Below, in pieces: positions 1 to 9,069 of a stretch of DNA of 64,000 bases (its first letter is position 1; every line of letters starts with the position of its first letter). A program made the translations under genes and the position numbers. The notes beneath the pieces were generated by a model that ran no database searches, was not told the DNA's origin, and saw nothing but the letters and a program-made list of their open reading frames with translations. Origin of the DNA: CAYGTK01 sp964352775 (GTDB taxonomy: Bacteria > Bacteroidota > Bacteroidia > Chitinophagales > CAIOSU01); the NCBI GenBank assembly GCA_964352775.1, contig CAYGTK010000004.1:1-64000 (forward strand), given 5' to 3'.

Positions 1-102
1 TATCTAGACTAATTCTAAATTTCATCTTCATCGTGGTTTTATCAAACCAGATAAGGTGATTGCACGTTGTCTTTGTAAATTCGCACCAAATAAGAAAAGC
101 TT

Positions 103-609
103 ATGATCTCCAAGAAATTAGAAAAAGCCCTGAATGAACAAGTTGCTCACGAAGCGGAAGCTAGCTTTCGTTATCTATCTATGGCATCTTGGTGCGAACA
201 ACAATCGCTGCATGGTTGCGCCAAGTTCTTTTATGGTCAGAGTGACGAAGAGCGAGGCCACATGATGAAGATATTCACCTATCTAAACGATGTAGGAGGT
301 AACGCAATAGTACCAGCAATAGACAAACCTAAAACGGACTTCAAAGACATCTGCGAAGTAGTAAGCACCTCCCTAAAGGGCGAACAAGCAGTTACCAAAG
401 CAGTACACGAGCTTTCTGAATTGGCTTCTAAAGACAAGGATTACGCTACCTACAACTTCATCCAATTTTTTGTAGATGAGCAACGTGAAGAGGAGACTCT
501 TTTCAACGACATTCTTGACAAGATCAATTTGATAGGTATGGAAGGAATGGGCTTGTACTATATCGATAAAGAGCTAGAAGCCATTAAAGTAGAAGGGCAT
601 AAAGACTAA
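103..609 (+). CDS. ftnA: Ferritin (prokaryotic FtnA type)
   Basis: Iron-storage ferritin, predicted to form a 24-subunit cytoplasmic shell that oxidises Fe2+ and stores it as a mineral. The 168 residues match the family length. The ferroxidase ligands are visible: Glu17, Tyr24, Glu50, His53, Glu94, Gln127 and Glu130. Glu130 is typical of bacterial non-haem ferritins (family knowledge). There is no signal peptide. A box resembling the Bacteroidota -7 element (TAAATTCG, 76-83) lies 19 nt before the ATG, so the gene probably has its own promoter. The amidase gene follows in the same direction after about 43 nt but is functionally unrelated. Confidence 0.95.
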   Translation: MISKKLEKALNEQVAHEAEASFRYLSMASWCEQQSLHGCAKFFYGQSDEERGHMMKIFTYLNDVGGNAIVPAIDKPKTDFKDICEVVSTSLKGEQAVTKAVHELSELASKDKDYATYNFIQFFVDEQREEETLFNDILDKINLIGMEGMGLYYIDKELEAIKVEGHKD

Positions 610-652
610 TAAGTCTCCTTTTTACTGATCATTTGTGCCTTATCTTTACATT

Positions 653-3052
653 ATGATGAGACTCATCTCCATTTTATTCAGTGTTTCAATGTTGTGGGCA
701 AGTGCGTTCGCGCAACAACAATACCCATATCAACAAGAGTTTGACCAGGCCTATGCACAATATCCATCCGTTCCGAGGGGAATGTTGGAGGCTGTGGCTT
801 ATACGCAAACGCACATCCAGCACTTAAGTAGTAATGAAGAATTTAGTTGTTCAGGTTTACCGCAGGCTATAGGTGTGTTCGGATTATCGGTAGACCCAAG
901 TGGCTATTTTCGAAACAACTTGCAATTGGTGGCACAGCTGTCGGGACTCTCTGAACAGGATATAATTGACGATGCTGAAACGCACATCATAGCCTACGCA
1001 AAGTCACTGGCGCAGTTACAGCAGGCTAACGGTAAAGTAAGTGGCGACCCTATAGTTGTAGCTGAACTTCTGCTTGAGCTTAGTGAATTACCGACTACCA
1101 ACGACCCCATTAACGTTTTTGCTAGCAATAGTTTTTTGTACAGCGTGTTGAACTTCATGAGTACGAAGGAGCACGCTATTACCTATAATTTTCCTGCTTA
1201 CACTATTGACCTAATTGACTATTTTGGTTTACCAACCTACAAGCAACTATCTGCTAATAAGGTCAACATGGCTGGTTCTCGCTCTGCAGATTATGCTCCT
1301 GCTATATGGAATGCTGCACCTTCTTGTAACTACAGCTCAAGAGCTGGCACTCCTATTTCAGCGGTAACTATCCATACTATTCAAGGAAGTTATTCCAGCG
1401 CTATTTCTTGGTTTGGCAATTGTGCTGCACAGGTATCGGCACATTATGTGATCCGTTCCAGCGATGGACAAGTGACCCAAATGGTAGATGAATACGACAA
1501 AGCTTGGCACGTAAGAGATGATAACCCCTACAGCATAGGTATTGAGCACGAAGGCTTCGTTAACGATGCTAGCTGGTATACCGTGGCTATGTACCAAAGT
1601 TCTGCTAACCTTTCACGAGATATTACTCAGAGTGGTTATGGTATTAACCCACTTTCAGCTTATACAGGGAATGTGCAGAATGTGATCAATAGCTGCTATC
1701 GAATAAAGGGGCATGTACATTTTCCTTTGCAAACCCATACCGACCCTGGTGTAAACTGGGACTGGCCTTATTACCACGAGCTAATTAATGATACGGTAGC
1801 TGAATTCAGGAACAATGGCTGCATCGGCACTTTTGTAGACAATGGTGGAAGCAATGGTAATTACGGCAGTTTTGAAAAATACTGGACTATTATAGAACCT
1901 ACTACCCCAGGGCAAATAGATCTAAGCTTTACCACCTTGGATCTGGAAAATGGTTATGACAACCTTTTCGTTTATGATGGTGATGAGGCTACGGGCACAC
2001 TTATTGGCACTTATACTGGCTCAAATAACCCAGGTGTAGTTAGTGCCTATTCAGGCAAGATGTCTATACTTTTTGAAAGCGATTGCCAGAACAGCGGGCA
2101 GGGCTGGGAAGCCAATTGGAATTGCCAAAGCTGCGCAAACCCGTTTGTAAGTATTGTGGACTCGTTGAAAGAAGTAGAATGTAGCGATCCTACCTCTGGA
2201 TATTTAGCGCTTTCCATTAACGGCGGTTCTGGACCATTCACATACGCTTGGAGTGATGGAACGACGGGAAACGCGATCAGCGACCTAACTAACAGCACTT
2301 ATACTGTCACCATTAGTGATAATTCTGGTTGTGTGCGGGTAGAGCAATTTAACATCCCGAAAGAATCAGACCTTGAAACCCGAATGTTAAAGCAAGATAT
2401 TGAGTGTGGGCAGAATACAGGCTTAGTAGCGGTAAGTCTAGTTTCTGGACAAGGCCCTTTCAGTTACCAATGGAATACCGGAAGTACCGACAGCAGCTTC
2501 GCAGTTACGGCTGGAGGAACATATCACGTTACTGTAACAGATGCCCTAGGTTGCACTACACTAGATAGCATTGCGGTAGATACAGATGACTTTCCTTACA
2601 TCACCCAGTTATCTGTAAACGTGGGCAACCGTAGTATTGTAGTAAACAAAGTAAAAGGTGGTGAACCTCCATACACTTATAGTTGGAGTAATGGTGGCTC
2701 GTCTTCGGCTCAATTTAATCTTGATCCAGGAACGTATTCCGTTACTATAATCGATGATAAGGGCTGTACGATAGATACCTCCGTGCTATTAGGCACTACA
2801 GGGGTTGAGTTAGAAATAGCCAATAACTTAACCATTTACCCTAACCCAAGTACAGGGCGGGTTTTTGTGAAATTAACGAGCCCATCTTCCGCTGACTTAC
2901 AAGTATTAGATGTTTCAGGAAAAGTAGTGCATAGTGCGACTATGACTAGTGGGGCTGGTCAGATAAACCTTAGCCACCTTTCTAAAGGAAGCTACTTTAT
3001 CAAAGTACAGCAAGAAGAAAGCTTCAGCTATGCTAGAGCAATATTATTCTGA
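653..3052 (+). CDS. Secreted N-acetylmuramoyl-L-alanine amidase with CUB-like and SprB-like domains, T9SS cargo
   Basis: Predicted zinc amidase cutting the lactyl-peptide bond of peptidoglycan, exported by Sec and then T9SS. An in-frame GTG exists at 635, but the ATG at 653 starts directly at a good signal peptide ending in ASAFAQ. Order, numbered from 653: a helical region at about 20-195 that resembles the lysozyme-like domain of some actinobacterial amidases; an amidase_2/PGRP domain at about 225-385, with zinc ligand candidates in TIHTIQG and THTDPG plus the YSIGIEHEG strand; a CUB-like domain at about 405-490; three SprB-like repeats; and a type A sorting domain starting at YPNPSTG. The extracellular location suggests action on other cells or on the outer face rather than growth of its own wall. 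The last 9 nt overlap the convergent rbfA. Confidence 0.88.
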   Translation: MMRLISILFSVSMLWASAFAQQQYPYQQEFDQAYAQYPSVPRGMLEAVAYTQTHIQHLSSNEEFSCSGLPQAIGVFGLSVDPSGYFRNNLQLVAQLSGLSEQDIIDDAETHIIAYAKSLAQLQQANGKVSGDPIVVAELLLELSELPTTNDPINVFASNSFLYSVLNFMSTKEHAITYNFPAYTIDLIDYFGLPTYKQLSANKVNMAGSRSADYAPAIWNAAPSCNYSSRAGTPISAVTIHTIQGSYSSAISWFGNCAAQVSAHYVIRSSDGQVTQMVDEYDKAWHVRDDNPYSIGIEHEGFVNDASWYTVAMYQSSANLSRDITQSGYGINPLSAYTGNVQNVINSCYRIKGHVHFPLQTHTDPGVNWDWPYYHELINDTVAEFRNNGCIGTFVDNGGSNGNYGSFEKYWTIIEPTTPGQIDLSFTTLDLENGYDNLFVYDGDEATGTLIGTYTGSNNPGVVSAYSGKMSILFESDCQNSGQGWEANWNCQSCANPFVSIVDSLKEVECSDPTSGYLALSINGGSGPFTYAWSDGTTGNAISDLTNSTYTVTISDNSGCVRVEQFNIPKESDLETRMLKQDIECGQNTGLVAVSLVSGQGPFSYQWNTGSTDSSFAVTAGGTYHVTVTDALGCTTLDSIAVDTDDFPYITQLSVNVGNRSIVVNKVKGGEPPYTYSWSNGGSSSAQFNLDPGTYSVTIIDDKGCTIDTSVLLGTTGVELEIANNLTIYPNPSTGRVFVKLTSPSSADLQVLDVSGKVVHSATMTSGAGQINLSHLSKGSYFIKVQQEESFSYARAILF

Positions 3053-3436
3053 CCCTTCTCCTTCGGGTGCTTCTCCCTCTGGCGTATCTCCCTTATTTAC
3101 CTCTTTCAATAGATCATTTATGCGAAGTGCTTGGTCTAAAGTGTCATCCTTATAAAACTCCAATTCTGGCATCATCCGCAGCATGTAGCGTATCCGTTGG
3201 TGCAGTCGACGCTTAATGTCATAGTGACTCTCTTCTATCTTGGTTATAATGCTATCCTTATCTTCTACGTTATAGATGCTCAAGTACACACGAGCTAAAG
3301 ATAGATCGGGGGGAACGTTCACTTGGGTAATGGTTACAAAGGCCTTACCATAATACGATACCCCGTTCCTTTGGAACACTTCGCTCAAAGCCTTTTGTAT
3401 CTCGTTGGCTACTTGTTGTTGTCGTTTAGAACTCAT
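3044..3436 (-). CDS. rbfA: 30S ribosome-binding factor A
   Basis: RbfA binds free 30S subunits and helps 16S rRNA 5'-end maturation, notably in the cold. The 130-residue protein starts with the family-typical SSKRQQQVANEIQKAL and carries the KH-like core motifs VNVPPDLSLARVYLSIY and the LRMMPELEFYKDDTLDQA segment. The C-terminal tail is short and rich in Glu and Gly. It stands alone here, not next to the rimP-nusA cluster found at 63 kb, and its 3' end overlaps the convergent amidase gene by 9 nt. Confidence 0.95.
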   Translation of the reverse strand: MSSKRQQQVANEIQKALSEVFQRNGVSYYGKAFVTITQVNVPPDLSLARVYLSIYNVEDKDSIITKIEESHYDIKRRLHQRIRYMLRMMPELEFYKDDTLDQALRINDLLKEVNKGDTPEGEAPEGEGSE

Positions 3437-3491
3437 AAGCTACTATTGTTTTAGGCCTCGTAGGCCGCTGAATATAAACAAAACTAATTCA

Positions 3492-3499
3492 TAACTTCG
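3492..3499 (+). promoter_or_regulatory. Candidate -7 box TAACTTCG for the ABC exporter
   Basis: TAACTTCG matches the Bacteroidota -7 consensus TAnnTTTG at seven of eight positions. It sits only 8 nt before the ATG at 3508, so the transcript would be nearly leaderless. No clear TTTG is seen at -33. Confidence 0.4.
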
Positions 3500-3507
3500 T
3501 TACCTGC

Positions 3508-5346
3508 ATGAAAGGCTTTTTACGGATACTTTCCTATATCAAGAGATACTATGGTTATGCCATAGGTAATCTGCTTTTCAATATCCTCACTATCCTCTTT
3601 TCGCTGGTTTCGTTAACAATGTTAATACCAGTTTTGGGCCTTTTGTTCAAGACGGATATTGTGAATACAAAAGTACCTCCTGCCCCCAAATTTTCCCTCT
3701 CAGCAGACTATGTGATCGAGGCATTTCAGCATTGGTTCATTCCAATAGTATTGGAAGACAGAAAAGAGGCTTTGATCGCTATCTGTATATTAGTGCCTAT
3801 CATCTTTTTCCTGAAAAATCTATTCCGCTATCTAGCACTTTTCTGTCTAGCCCCCATCAGAAATGGCGTAGTAAAAGATATTCGAAAAAACCTTTACCGC
3901 ACAATATTAGGACTGCACTTAGGATATTTTAGCGATGAAAGAAGGGGCGATATTTTGACTCGGATGACCTCTGATGTGCAAGAGATAGAGCATAATATCA
4001 TCAATACCGTTGAAGTCCTCTTTAAAGAACCTCTTACAATTATCTTCTTTTTGGGCTCCCTTTTTTACATCAGTCCATCATTAACCATTTTCGTGCTCGT
4101 AATGATAGTAGTAGCTGGTGTTGTAGTGGGCAGCATTGGGAAAACGCTTAAGAGAACTTCCACCAAAGGGCAAGAAAAATTGGCCGAACTCATCTCCATC
4201 ATTGACGAATCTTTAGGAGGGGTGCGAATTATTAAAGCCTTCACTGCGGAAAAGCATCAAGACACCAAGTTCTACCATCATAACATAGCCTATGCTGGCA
4301 TTATGACCAAGTTGCTCCGCAGAACTGGGTTATCATCGCCGTTAACTGAGTTTTTGGCTATCGGCATTATTTCCATTGTATTATGGTACGGTGGAAGCCT
4401 TGTATTAGAAGGAAATGGTCCAGAACAAATACAACCAGAAGTGTTCATCACCTTTATGGTCATCTTCTCGCAAATGATAGCTCCTGCAAAGGCATTTTCT
4501 GCTGCTTTTTATAATATTCAGCGAGGTATGGCTTCCGCTGATAGGGTATTCGCTTTATTAGATACGGAAAACACCATAAAAGAGGCTCCAAACGCAAAGA
4601 GCATCAATCAATTCAAGGAGAGTATTGAGTTTAAGAACGTCTCCTTTTCCTATAAGAATTATGATGACAAACGCATTCTTGATGATGTGAACTTGACCAT
4701 CAAAAAAGGAAAAATGATAGCTTTGGTCGGTCCTTCAGGAGCAGGTAAATCAACCATGGCAGACTTGATACCACGCTTTTACGATATTGAAGAAGGCGTA
4801 ATACTTATTGATGGTGTAGATATACGGGAGTACAAGATAAAAGAGCTACGCATGCTACTAGGTATGGTATCTCAAGAGGCTATTCTATTCAACGATTCCG
4901 TATTCAACAACATATCATTTGGCCTAGAAAATGCGTCTAAAGAAGATGTAATAGCCGCCGCCAAAGTGGCCAATGCTCACGACTTCATTATGAAGCTAGA
5001 AAACGGTTATAATACTATGCTGGGCGAGCGCGGCAACAAACTAAGTGGTGGACAAAAACAGCGCATTACCATTGCCCGTGCTATATTGGTAGACCCGCCT
5101 ATTCTGATACTAGATGAGGCTACATCAGCTTTAGACACCGAAAGTGAAAAGCTAGTACAAGAGGCTATTTATAAATTGATGCAGAACCGTACTTCATTAG
5201 TTATAGCTCACCGTTTATCTACCATTCAATTTGCGGACGAGATATTGGTGATACAAGACGGAAAAATAACTGAACGCGGAAATCACATCGGCCTAATGGC
5301 CAAGAACGGCAGCTATCGCAAACTGGTAGATCTGCAAGCTTTTTAG
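3508..5346 (+). CDS. ABC exporter, fused permease-ATPase (MsbA-like)
   Basis: A homodimeric type IV ABC exporter of the inner membrane. The N-terminal half (about 1-340) has six hydrophobic segments of the ABC_membrane fold. The C-terminal half is the ATPase, with Walker A GPSGAGKST, Q-loop around GMVSQEAILF, signature LSGGQKQR, Walker B ILILDEATSALD and switch His in VIAHRLST. The length of 612 residues fits MsbA/lipid or multidrug exporters. Lipid A or phospholipid flipping is plausible for a Gram-negative bacterium, but the substrate cannot be told from sequence. It seems to be a single-gene unit, with glpK starting 45 nt downstream. Confidence 0.9.
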   Translation: MKGFLRILSYIKRYYGYAIGNLLFNILTILFSLVSLTMLIPVLGLLFKTDIVNTKVPPAPKFSLSADYVIEAFQHWFIPIVLEDRKEALIAICILVPIIFFLKNLFRYLALFCLAPIRNGVVKDIRKNLYRTILGLHLGYFSDERRGDILTRMTSDVQEIEHNIINTVEVLFKEPLTIIFFLGSLFYISPSLTIFVLVMIVVAGVVVGSIGKTLKRTSTKGQEKLAELISIIDESLGGVRIIKAFTAEKHQDTKFYHHNIAYAGIMTKLLRRTGLSSPLTEFLAIGIISIVLWYGGSLVLEGNGPEQIQPEVFITFMVIFSQMIAPAKAFSAAFYNIQRGMASADRVFALLDTENTIKEAPNAKSINQFKESIEFKNVSFSYKNYDDKRILDDVNLTIKKGKMIALVGPSGAGKSTMADLIPRFYDIEEGVILIDGVDIREYKIKELRMLLGMVSQEAILFNDSVFNNISFGLENASKEDVIAAAKVANAHDFIMKLENGYNTMLGERGNKLSGGQKQRITIARAILVDPPILILDEATSALDTESEKLVQEAIYKLMQNRTSLVIAHRLSTIQFADEILVIQDGKITERGNHIGLMAKNGSYRKLVDLQAF

Positions 5347-5391
5347 AAGCCCTTTCTTTTTTCTTAATTTTCGGCACAAGCATAGCAGTTT

Positions 5392-6888
5392 ATGGCAGAG
5401 CAATATATTTTGGCCCTCGATCAGGGTACTACAAGTAGCAGAGCAATACTATTTGATAAGAAGGGAACGATAGTAGATTCGGCACAAGAAGAATTCACTC
5501 AAATATTCCCCAAGCCAGGCTGGGTAGAGCATGACCCATTAGAGATATGGAAAACCCAATGGGGAGTAGTGGAACAATTGCTTGCCAAAACCAAAATAAC
5601 ACCAGACCAAATAGCAGCTATAGGTATTACCGACCAGCGAGAAACTACTGTGATTTGGGATAAACATACTGGGCAACCCGTTTACAATGCCATTGTTTGG
5701 CAAGATAAACGTACCGCCAATATTTGTGACGAACTTAAGGCCGATGGCTTTGAATCCTATATTAGGGATAATACAGGCCTAGTAGTCGATTCCTATTTTT
5801 CAGGAACCAAGGTGAAATGGATACTGGATAATGTAGAGGGCGCAAGAGCGAAAGCAGAAAGCGGCGACCTACTTTTTGGTACTATTGATACCTGGCTTAT
5901 TTGGAAGTTGACAGGCGGGAAGTCGCACGTGACTGATTACAGCAATGCCTCTAGAACCATGCTGTACAACATTCGTGAGCTAAAGTGGGATGACAAACTT
6001 TTGGACGCTATGGGTGTACCTACATCCATGCTAGCTGAAGTTCGCGATTCTAGCGGACATTTCGGTACGGTAGACTCCAGCTTAATGAAAGGCGATGTGG
6101 CCATTATGGGTGTTGCGGGCGATCAACAAGCAGCCCTATTTGGCCAGGCCTGTTTTAGTAGCGGAATGGCTAAGAATACCTACGGCACAGGTTGCTTTAT
6201 GCTGATGAACACTGGTTCGGAATTCGTTGCCTCCAAAAACGGACTGTTGACCACCCTAGCTTGGGGTTTAGACGGGAAAGTAGATTATGCCTTAGAGGGT
6301 AGTGTATTTGTTGCAGGAGCTGCCATTCAATGGCTTCGTGATGGGCTTAAACTGATAGATAGCGCACCTGATTCAGAGTATTTCGCTATGAAAGAAGAGC
6401 ATTCAGACGGGGTGTATGTAGTACCTGCATTTGCTGGACTAGGTGCGCCGTATTGGGATATGTATGCCCGTGGAGCGATCTTTGGGCTAACACGCGGCAC
6501 AACCAAAGGACACTTAATACGCGCTACACTAGAAGCCTTAGCCTATCAAACTAAAGACGTGCTAGATGCAATGGAGCAAGATGCTGGCATTAACTTGAAA
6601 ACCTTACGTGTTGATGGAGGAGCTTGTGCTAATAATTTGTTAATGCAGTTTCAAGCTGACATTCTAGGAACCGATGTAGAACGACCTGCGGTAATTGAAA
6701 CTACCGCGCTAGGTGCTGCTTACTTAGCTGGTATAGCTGTTGGTTATTACAAAAAGGAAGACCTCGCCCAAAACAGGTCGACCGATAAATGTTTTAAGCC
6801 AGAAATGGGTGCTGAAGAAAAGGAAAGCCTTTATAAAGGTTGGCAAAAAGCGGTTAAGCGTACAATGGACTGGGAAAAGGACGAATGA
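5392..6888 (+). CDS. glpK: Glycerol kinase
   Basis: Phosphorylates glycerol to sn-glycerol 3-phosphate with ATP. The 498-residue FGGY-family protein begins with the phosphate-loop motif LALDQGTTSSRAILFD. It carries the glycerol-site motif ITDQRETTVIWD, the ATP-site motif YGTGCFMLMNTG and the C-terminal DGGACANNLLMQFQADIL. The length is normal. No glycerol facilitator or glycerol-3-phosphate dehydrogenase gene is nearby, so it is a single-gene locus here. Its TGA is directly followed by the stop of the convergent MarC-family gene, with no space between them. Confidence 0.97.
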   Translation: MAEQYILALDQGTTSSRAILFDKKGTIVDSAQEEFTQIFPKPGWVEHDPLEIWKTQWGVVEQLLAKTKITPDQIAAIGITDQRETTVIWDKHTGQPVYNAIVWQDKRTANICDELKADGFESYIRDNTGLVVDSYFSGTKVKWILDNVEGARAKAESGDLLFGTIDTWLIWKLTGGKSHVTDYSNASRTMLYNIRELKWDDKLLDAMGVPTSMLAEVRDSSGHFGTVDSSLMKGDVAIMGVAGDQQAALFGQACFSSGMAKNTYGTGCFMLMNTGSEFVASKNGLLTTLAWGLDGKVDYALEGSVFVAGAAIQWLRDGLKLIDSAPDSEYFAMKEEHSDGVYVVPAFAGLGAPYWDMYARGAIFGLTRGTTKGHLIRATLEALAYQTKDVLDAMEQDAGINLKTLRVDGGACANNLLMQFQADILGTDVERPAVIETTALGAAYLAGIAVGYYKKEDLAQNRSTDKCFKPEMGAEEKESLYKGWQKAVKRTMDWEKDE

Positions 6889-7518
6889 TCAGTTAATGCC
6901 CTTTACCACGGAAACTACCCCGTTAATGATGAACTGAACCCCTACCGCCATGGTGATAAAGCCAATGATGCGAGCTACGGATTTCATACCCGCAACTCCT
7001 AATACTTTAACCAATTTGGGAGACATACGCAGTATCAAAAAGGTGACTAAACCTACCGAGATTATAACTGCTGATATTACTACGTAAGAAAAGTTGTCTT
7101 GCTGTTCACCAAACCAGCCAATAAGCATAGACATTGATCCTGGGCCAGCCAACAGCGGGATAGCTATCGGGGTAAGAGAGGAGTCGTCACTATCTTTCGC
7201 TTCGCTGTGTACCTTCTTATCTATCGATCGGCTTTTGGCAAAATTATCAGACAATAAGCCATATCCTGAGCTAAGAATTATAAGCCCGCCAGCTATACGA
7301 AGCGCATCAATGCTGATGCCAAAGAAAAGCAATATATAGTGCCCTATAAAGAAGGAGACGATCAAGATAATAACGAAATAGATACTGGCTCTAGTTGCTG
7401 TATTCTTTCTTTCGGCATCGTCTTCGCCCTCGGTTAACGACAAAAATATAGGCATGGCCCCAAGTGGATTCACCACCGAGAATAATGCTGTAAATGCTGT
7501 TACAAATAGTGTTAACAT
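6889..7518 (-). CDS. MarC-family integral membrane protein
   Basis: A six-helix inner-membrane protein of the MarC/UPF0056 family. The family is widespread, and an old link to multiple antibiotic resistance has not held up. The 209 residues match the family, with the diagnostic FSVVNPLGAMPIFLSLT near the N-terminus, LRIAGGLIILSSGYGLL in the middle and IPLLAGPGSMSMLIGW in the second half. Substrate and function are unknown. A perfect -7 box lies 22 nt upstream, overlapping nothing but the very end of the next gene. Confidence 0.9.
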   Translation of the reverse strand: MLTLFVTAFTALFSVVNPLGAMPIFLSLTEGEDDAERKNTATRASIYFVIILIVSFFIGHYILLFFGISIDALRIAGGLIILSSGYGLLSDNFAKSRSIDKKVHSEAKDSDDSSLTPIAIPLLAGPGSMSMLIGWFGEQQDNFSYVVISAVIISVGLVTFLILRMSPKLVKVLGVAGMKSVARIIGFITMAVGVQFIINGVVSVVKGIN

Positions 7519-7540
7519 ATTGACGATCCAATTATCGCCG

Positions 7541-7548
7541 CAAAGGTA
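7541..7548 (-). promoter_or_regulatory. -7 box TACCTTTG for the MarC-family gene
   Basis: Read on the minus strand, TACCTTTG matches the Bacteroidota -7 consensus TAnnTTTG exactly and gives a leader of about 20 nt. It abuts the stop of the ABA4-like gene, so the MarC-family gene can be transcribed on its own. I see no TTTG at the -33 distance. Confidence 0.5.
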
Positions 7549-7977
7549 TTAATTCCTTACCCAGCTTTTCGTTTTAATTCCTCTAATAATTAAATAAAGC
7601 ATCAGTCCAACGGGGCCAAGCATAAGGGTAAATACCAAACACGGAATAACTACATATTGGGAGATGCCATTAGCCTCTGCATCTTTCACTTCCCAACTAC
7701 CGATAAACATATCGAACACTAAGTAGTGGATCCATGCCAACACAATAACTGCATCAGAACCAAAGGACTCTCGCAATTCAGCTATGCTACCCATCCCTCC
7801 ACTTGGGTCTAAAAAACTATAAATAAGTAGCGCTAAATAGGAAAGCCCTAGAAAGAAAGGGTAGAAATAAGAGTACACCACATAATGGGTAACCTTACTT
7901 TTGGGGAAGAATATCATCAACAGCCATGCAGGCAGAATACTCATATTGAAGAGCTTGAACAGTAACTCGAAGTCCAT
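7549..7977 (-). CDS. ABA4-like (DUF4281) membrane protein
   Basis: A 142-residue protein with about four transmembrane helices. It carries the hallmark of the ABA4-like/DUF4281 family: the segment LAWIHYLVFDMFIGSWEVKD in the middle and the C-terminal IPCLVFTLMLGPVGLMLYL. In plants ABA4 is needed to make neoxanthin from violaxanthin. The bacterial members have no established role, and no carotenoid gene is visible in this window. The family call is firm but the function is open. It is followed on the same strand, after 30 nt, by the MarC-family gene. Confidence 0.8.
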   Translation of the reverse strand: MDFELLFKLFNMSILPAWLLMIFFPKSKVTHYVVYSYFYPFFLGLSYLALLIYSFLDPSGGMGSIAELRESFGSDAVIVLAWIHYLVFDMFIGSWEVKDAEANGISQYVVIPCLVFTLMLGPVGLMLYLIIRGIKTKSWVRN

Positions 7978-8016
7978 ATTGATCGCTTTTGTATAATTTA
8001 ACCAAAATAATAGGCT

Positions 8017-9069
8017 TTGGTTAAACGAACGGCATTTTGGTTACTGCTATTGGCACTACTATTTCTAGTAGTTGAGGTAGCTTCGCGGGCCTACCTCTCT
8101 TCACGAGGATATACACTTGGCAACTACATTCCCTACTGGGAAACCTTTGAACAAACAGATTCATTAGTCGTCAAAAATCACTTTTTTACCGATAGCCTAG
8201 GCATTTACAGAACCAATGATGGACTGTGGAAGGAAAATGAAAGCGTACGAATTAATAAAGCTGGCTTTAGGGGGAGAGAATATACCTTTTCTTCACAGGA
8301 TAGTGCTAAACTCAAAGTTCTTCACATTGGCGATTCCTTTACTTGGGGGGCAAGCGCAAGTAGTTATGAAAATTGCTTTGTGAGGCAAGCAGAGAAACTA
8401 ATGCCAAATAGTATTCACCTAAATGCGGGAGTTTCTGGTACCGACCCCGCCCAATACGCCTTACTCGTAAAACACCTTAGCTCCTCCTTAAAACCAGATG
8501 TAATTGTCGTACATCTCTATTTAGCTAATGACCTTATGGCTATCCCTAGGCCAACTTTACCCAACCAAATGCTATACTACCAAACAAACATAGGCTGGTT
8601 ACCAGGCTATTGGGATGGACAAGTTTTCGGAACCGCTCAAGCATCGTATAATTACTTTGCTAGGCGCTATATCCCAGAAAGTGGGCTAGAGAAATTTGCT
8701 GCTAATACGGGTATTGGAAATATAATTCTATCAGCCCCACTTCGCTGGAAAGAATACCAATTTTGGCAAGCCTGTTTAGAAGGAGAGGTGACTAATTCTT
8801 ACTTAAAAGAGATACAAGAAGTCTGCAAAGTCCGAAACATACGTTTTGAGTTATTCGTCATTCCCAATAGCTATGCTGACTTTAAAGGCAAAAGCAGCTC
8901 TATTGAAGACTATGTGCTAAGTGAATATCAACCTGTTTTTGAAGGAATAGATAATGTTCACGTATACCCTGCTCAACTGAATGACTACGAACCTGCCCCC
9001 GATGCACATTTTAATGATGCTGGGCACTTAATGGCTGGGCAAACAATAGCTAAGGTATTGGGAAATTAG
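8017..9069 (+). CDS. SGNH/GDSL-type hydrolase or acyltransferase, membrane-anchored
   Basis: The first 25 residues form one hydrophobic helix, followed by a periplasmic SGNH domain. Block I is HIGDSFTWGASAS (nucleophile Ser), the Gly block is NAGVSGTDPAQY, block III may be HLYLANDL, and the catalytic Asp-His pair is in DAHFNDAGH near the C-terminus. Enzymes of this shape de-acetylate or acylate cell-surface glycans; which one cannot be told. The start is TTG at 8017, as no ATG precedes the hydrophobic helix. The stop TAG overlaps the convergent stop of the OmpA-family gene by 4 nt. Confidence 0.8.
   Translation: MVKRTAFWLLLLALLFLVVEVASRAYLSSRGYTLGNYIPYWETFEQTDSLVVKNHFFTDSLGIYRTNDGLWKENESVRINKAGFRGREYTFSSQDSAKLKVLHIGDSFTWGASASSYENCFVRQAEKLMPNSIHLNAGVSGTDPAQYALLVKHLSSSLKPDVIVVHLYLANDLMAIPRPTLPNQMLYYQTNIGWLPGYWDGQVFGTAQASYNYFARRYIPESGLEKFAANTGIGNIILSAPLRWKEYQFWQACLEGEVTNSYLKEIQEVCKVRNIRFELFVIPNSYADFKGKSSSIEDYVLSEYQPVFEGIDNVHVYPAQLNDYEPAPDAHFNDAGHLMAGQTIAKVLGN

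Noticed and set aside
34..49. TGGTTT-TATC-AAACCA hairpin near the left edge
   Set aside because: A 6-bp stem without a T-run at the window edge; it could be the end of an unseen unit but cannot be judged here.
3452..3465. GGCC-TCGTA-GGCC inverted repeat before the ABC exporter gene
   Set aside because: The stem is only 4-5 bp and no T-run follows, so I cannot support a terminator or operator.
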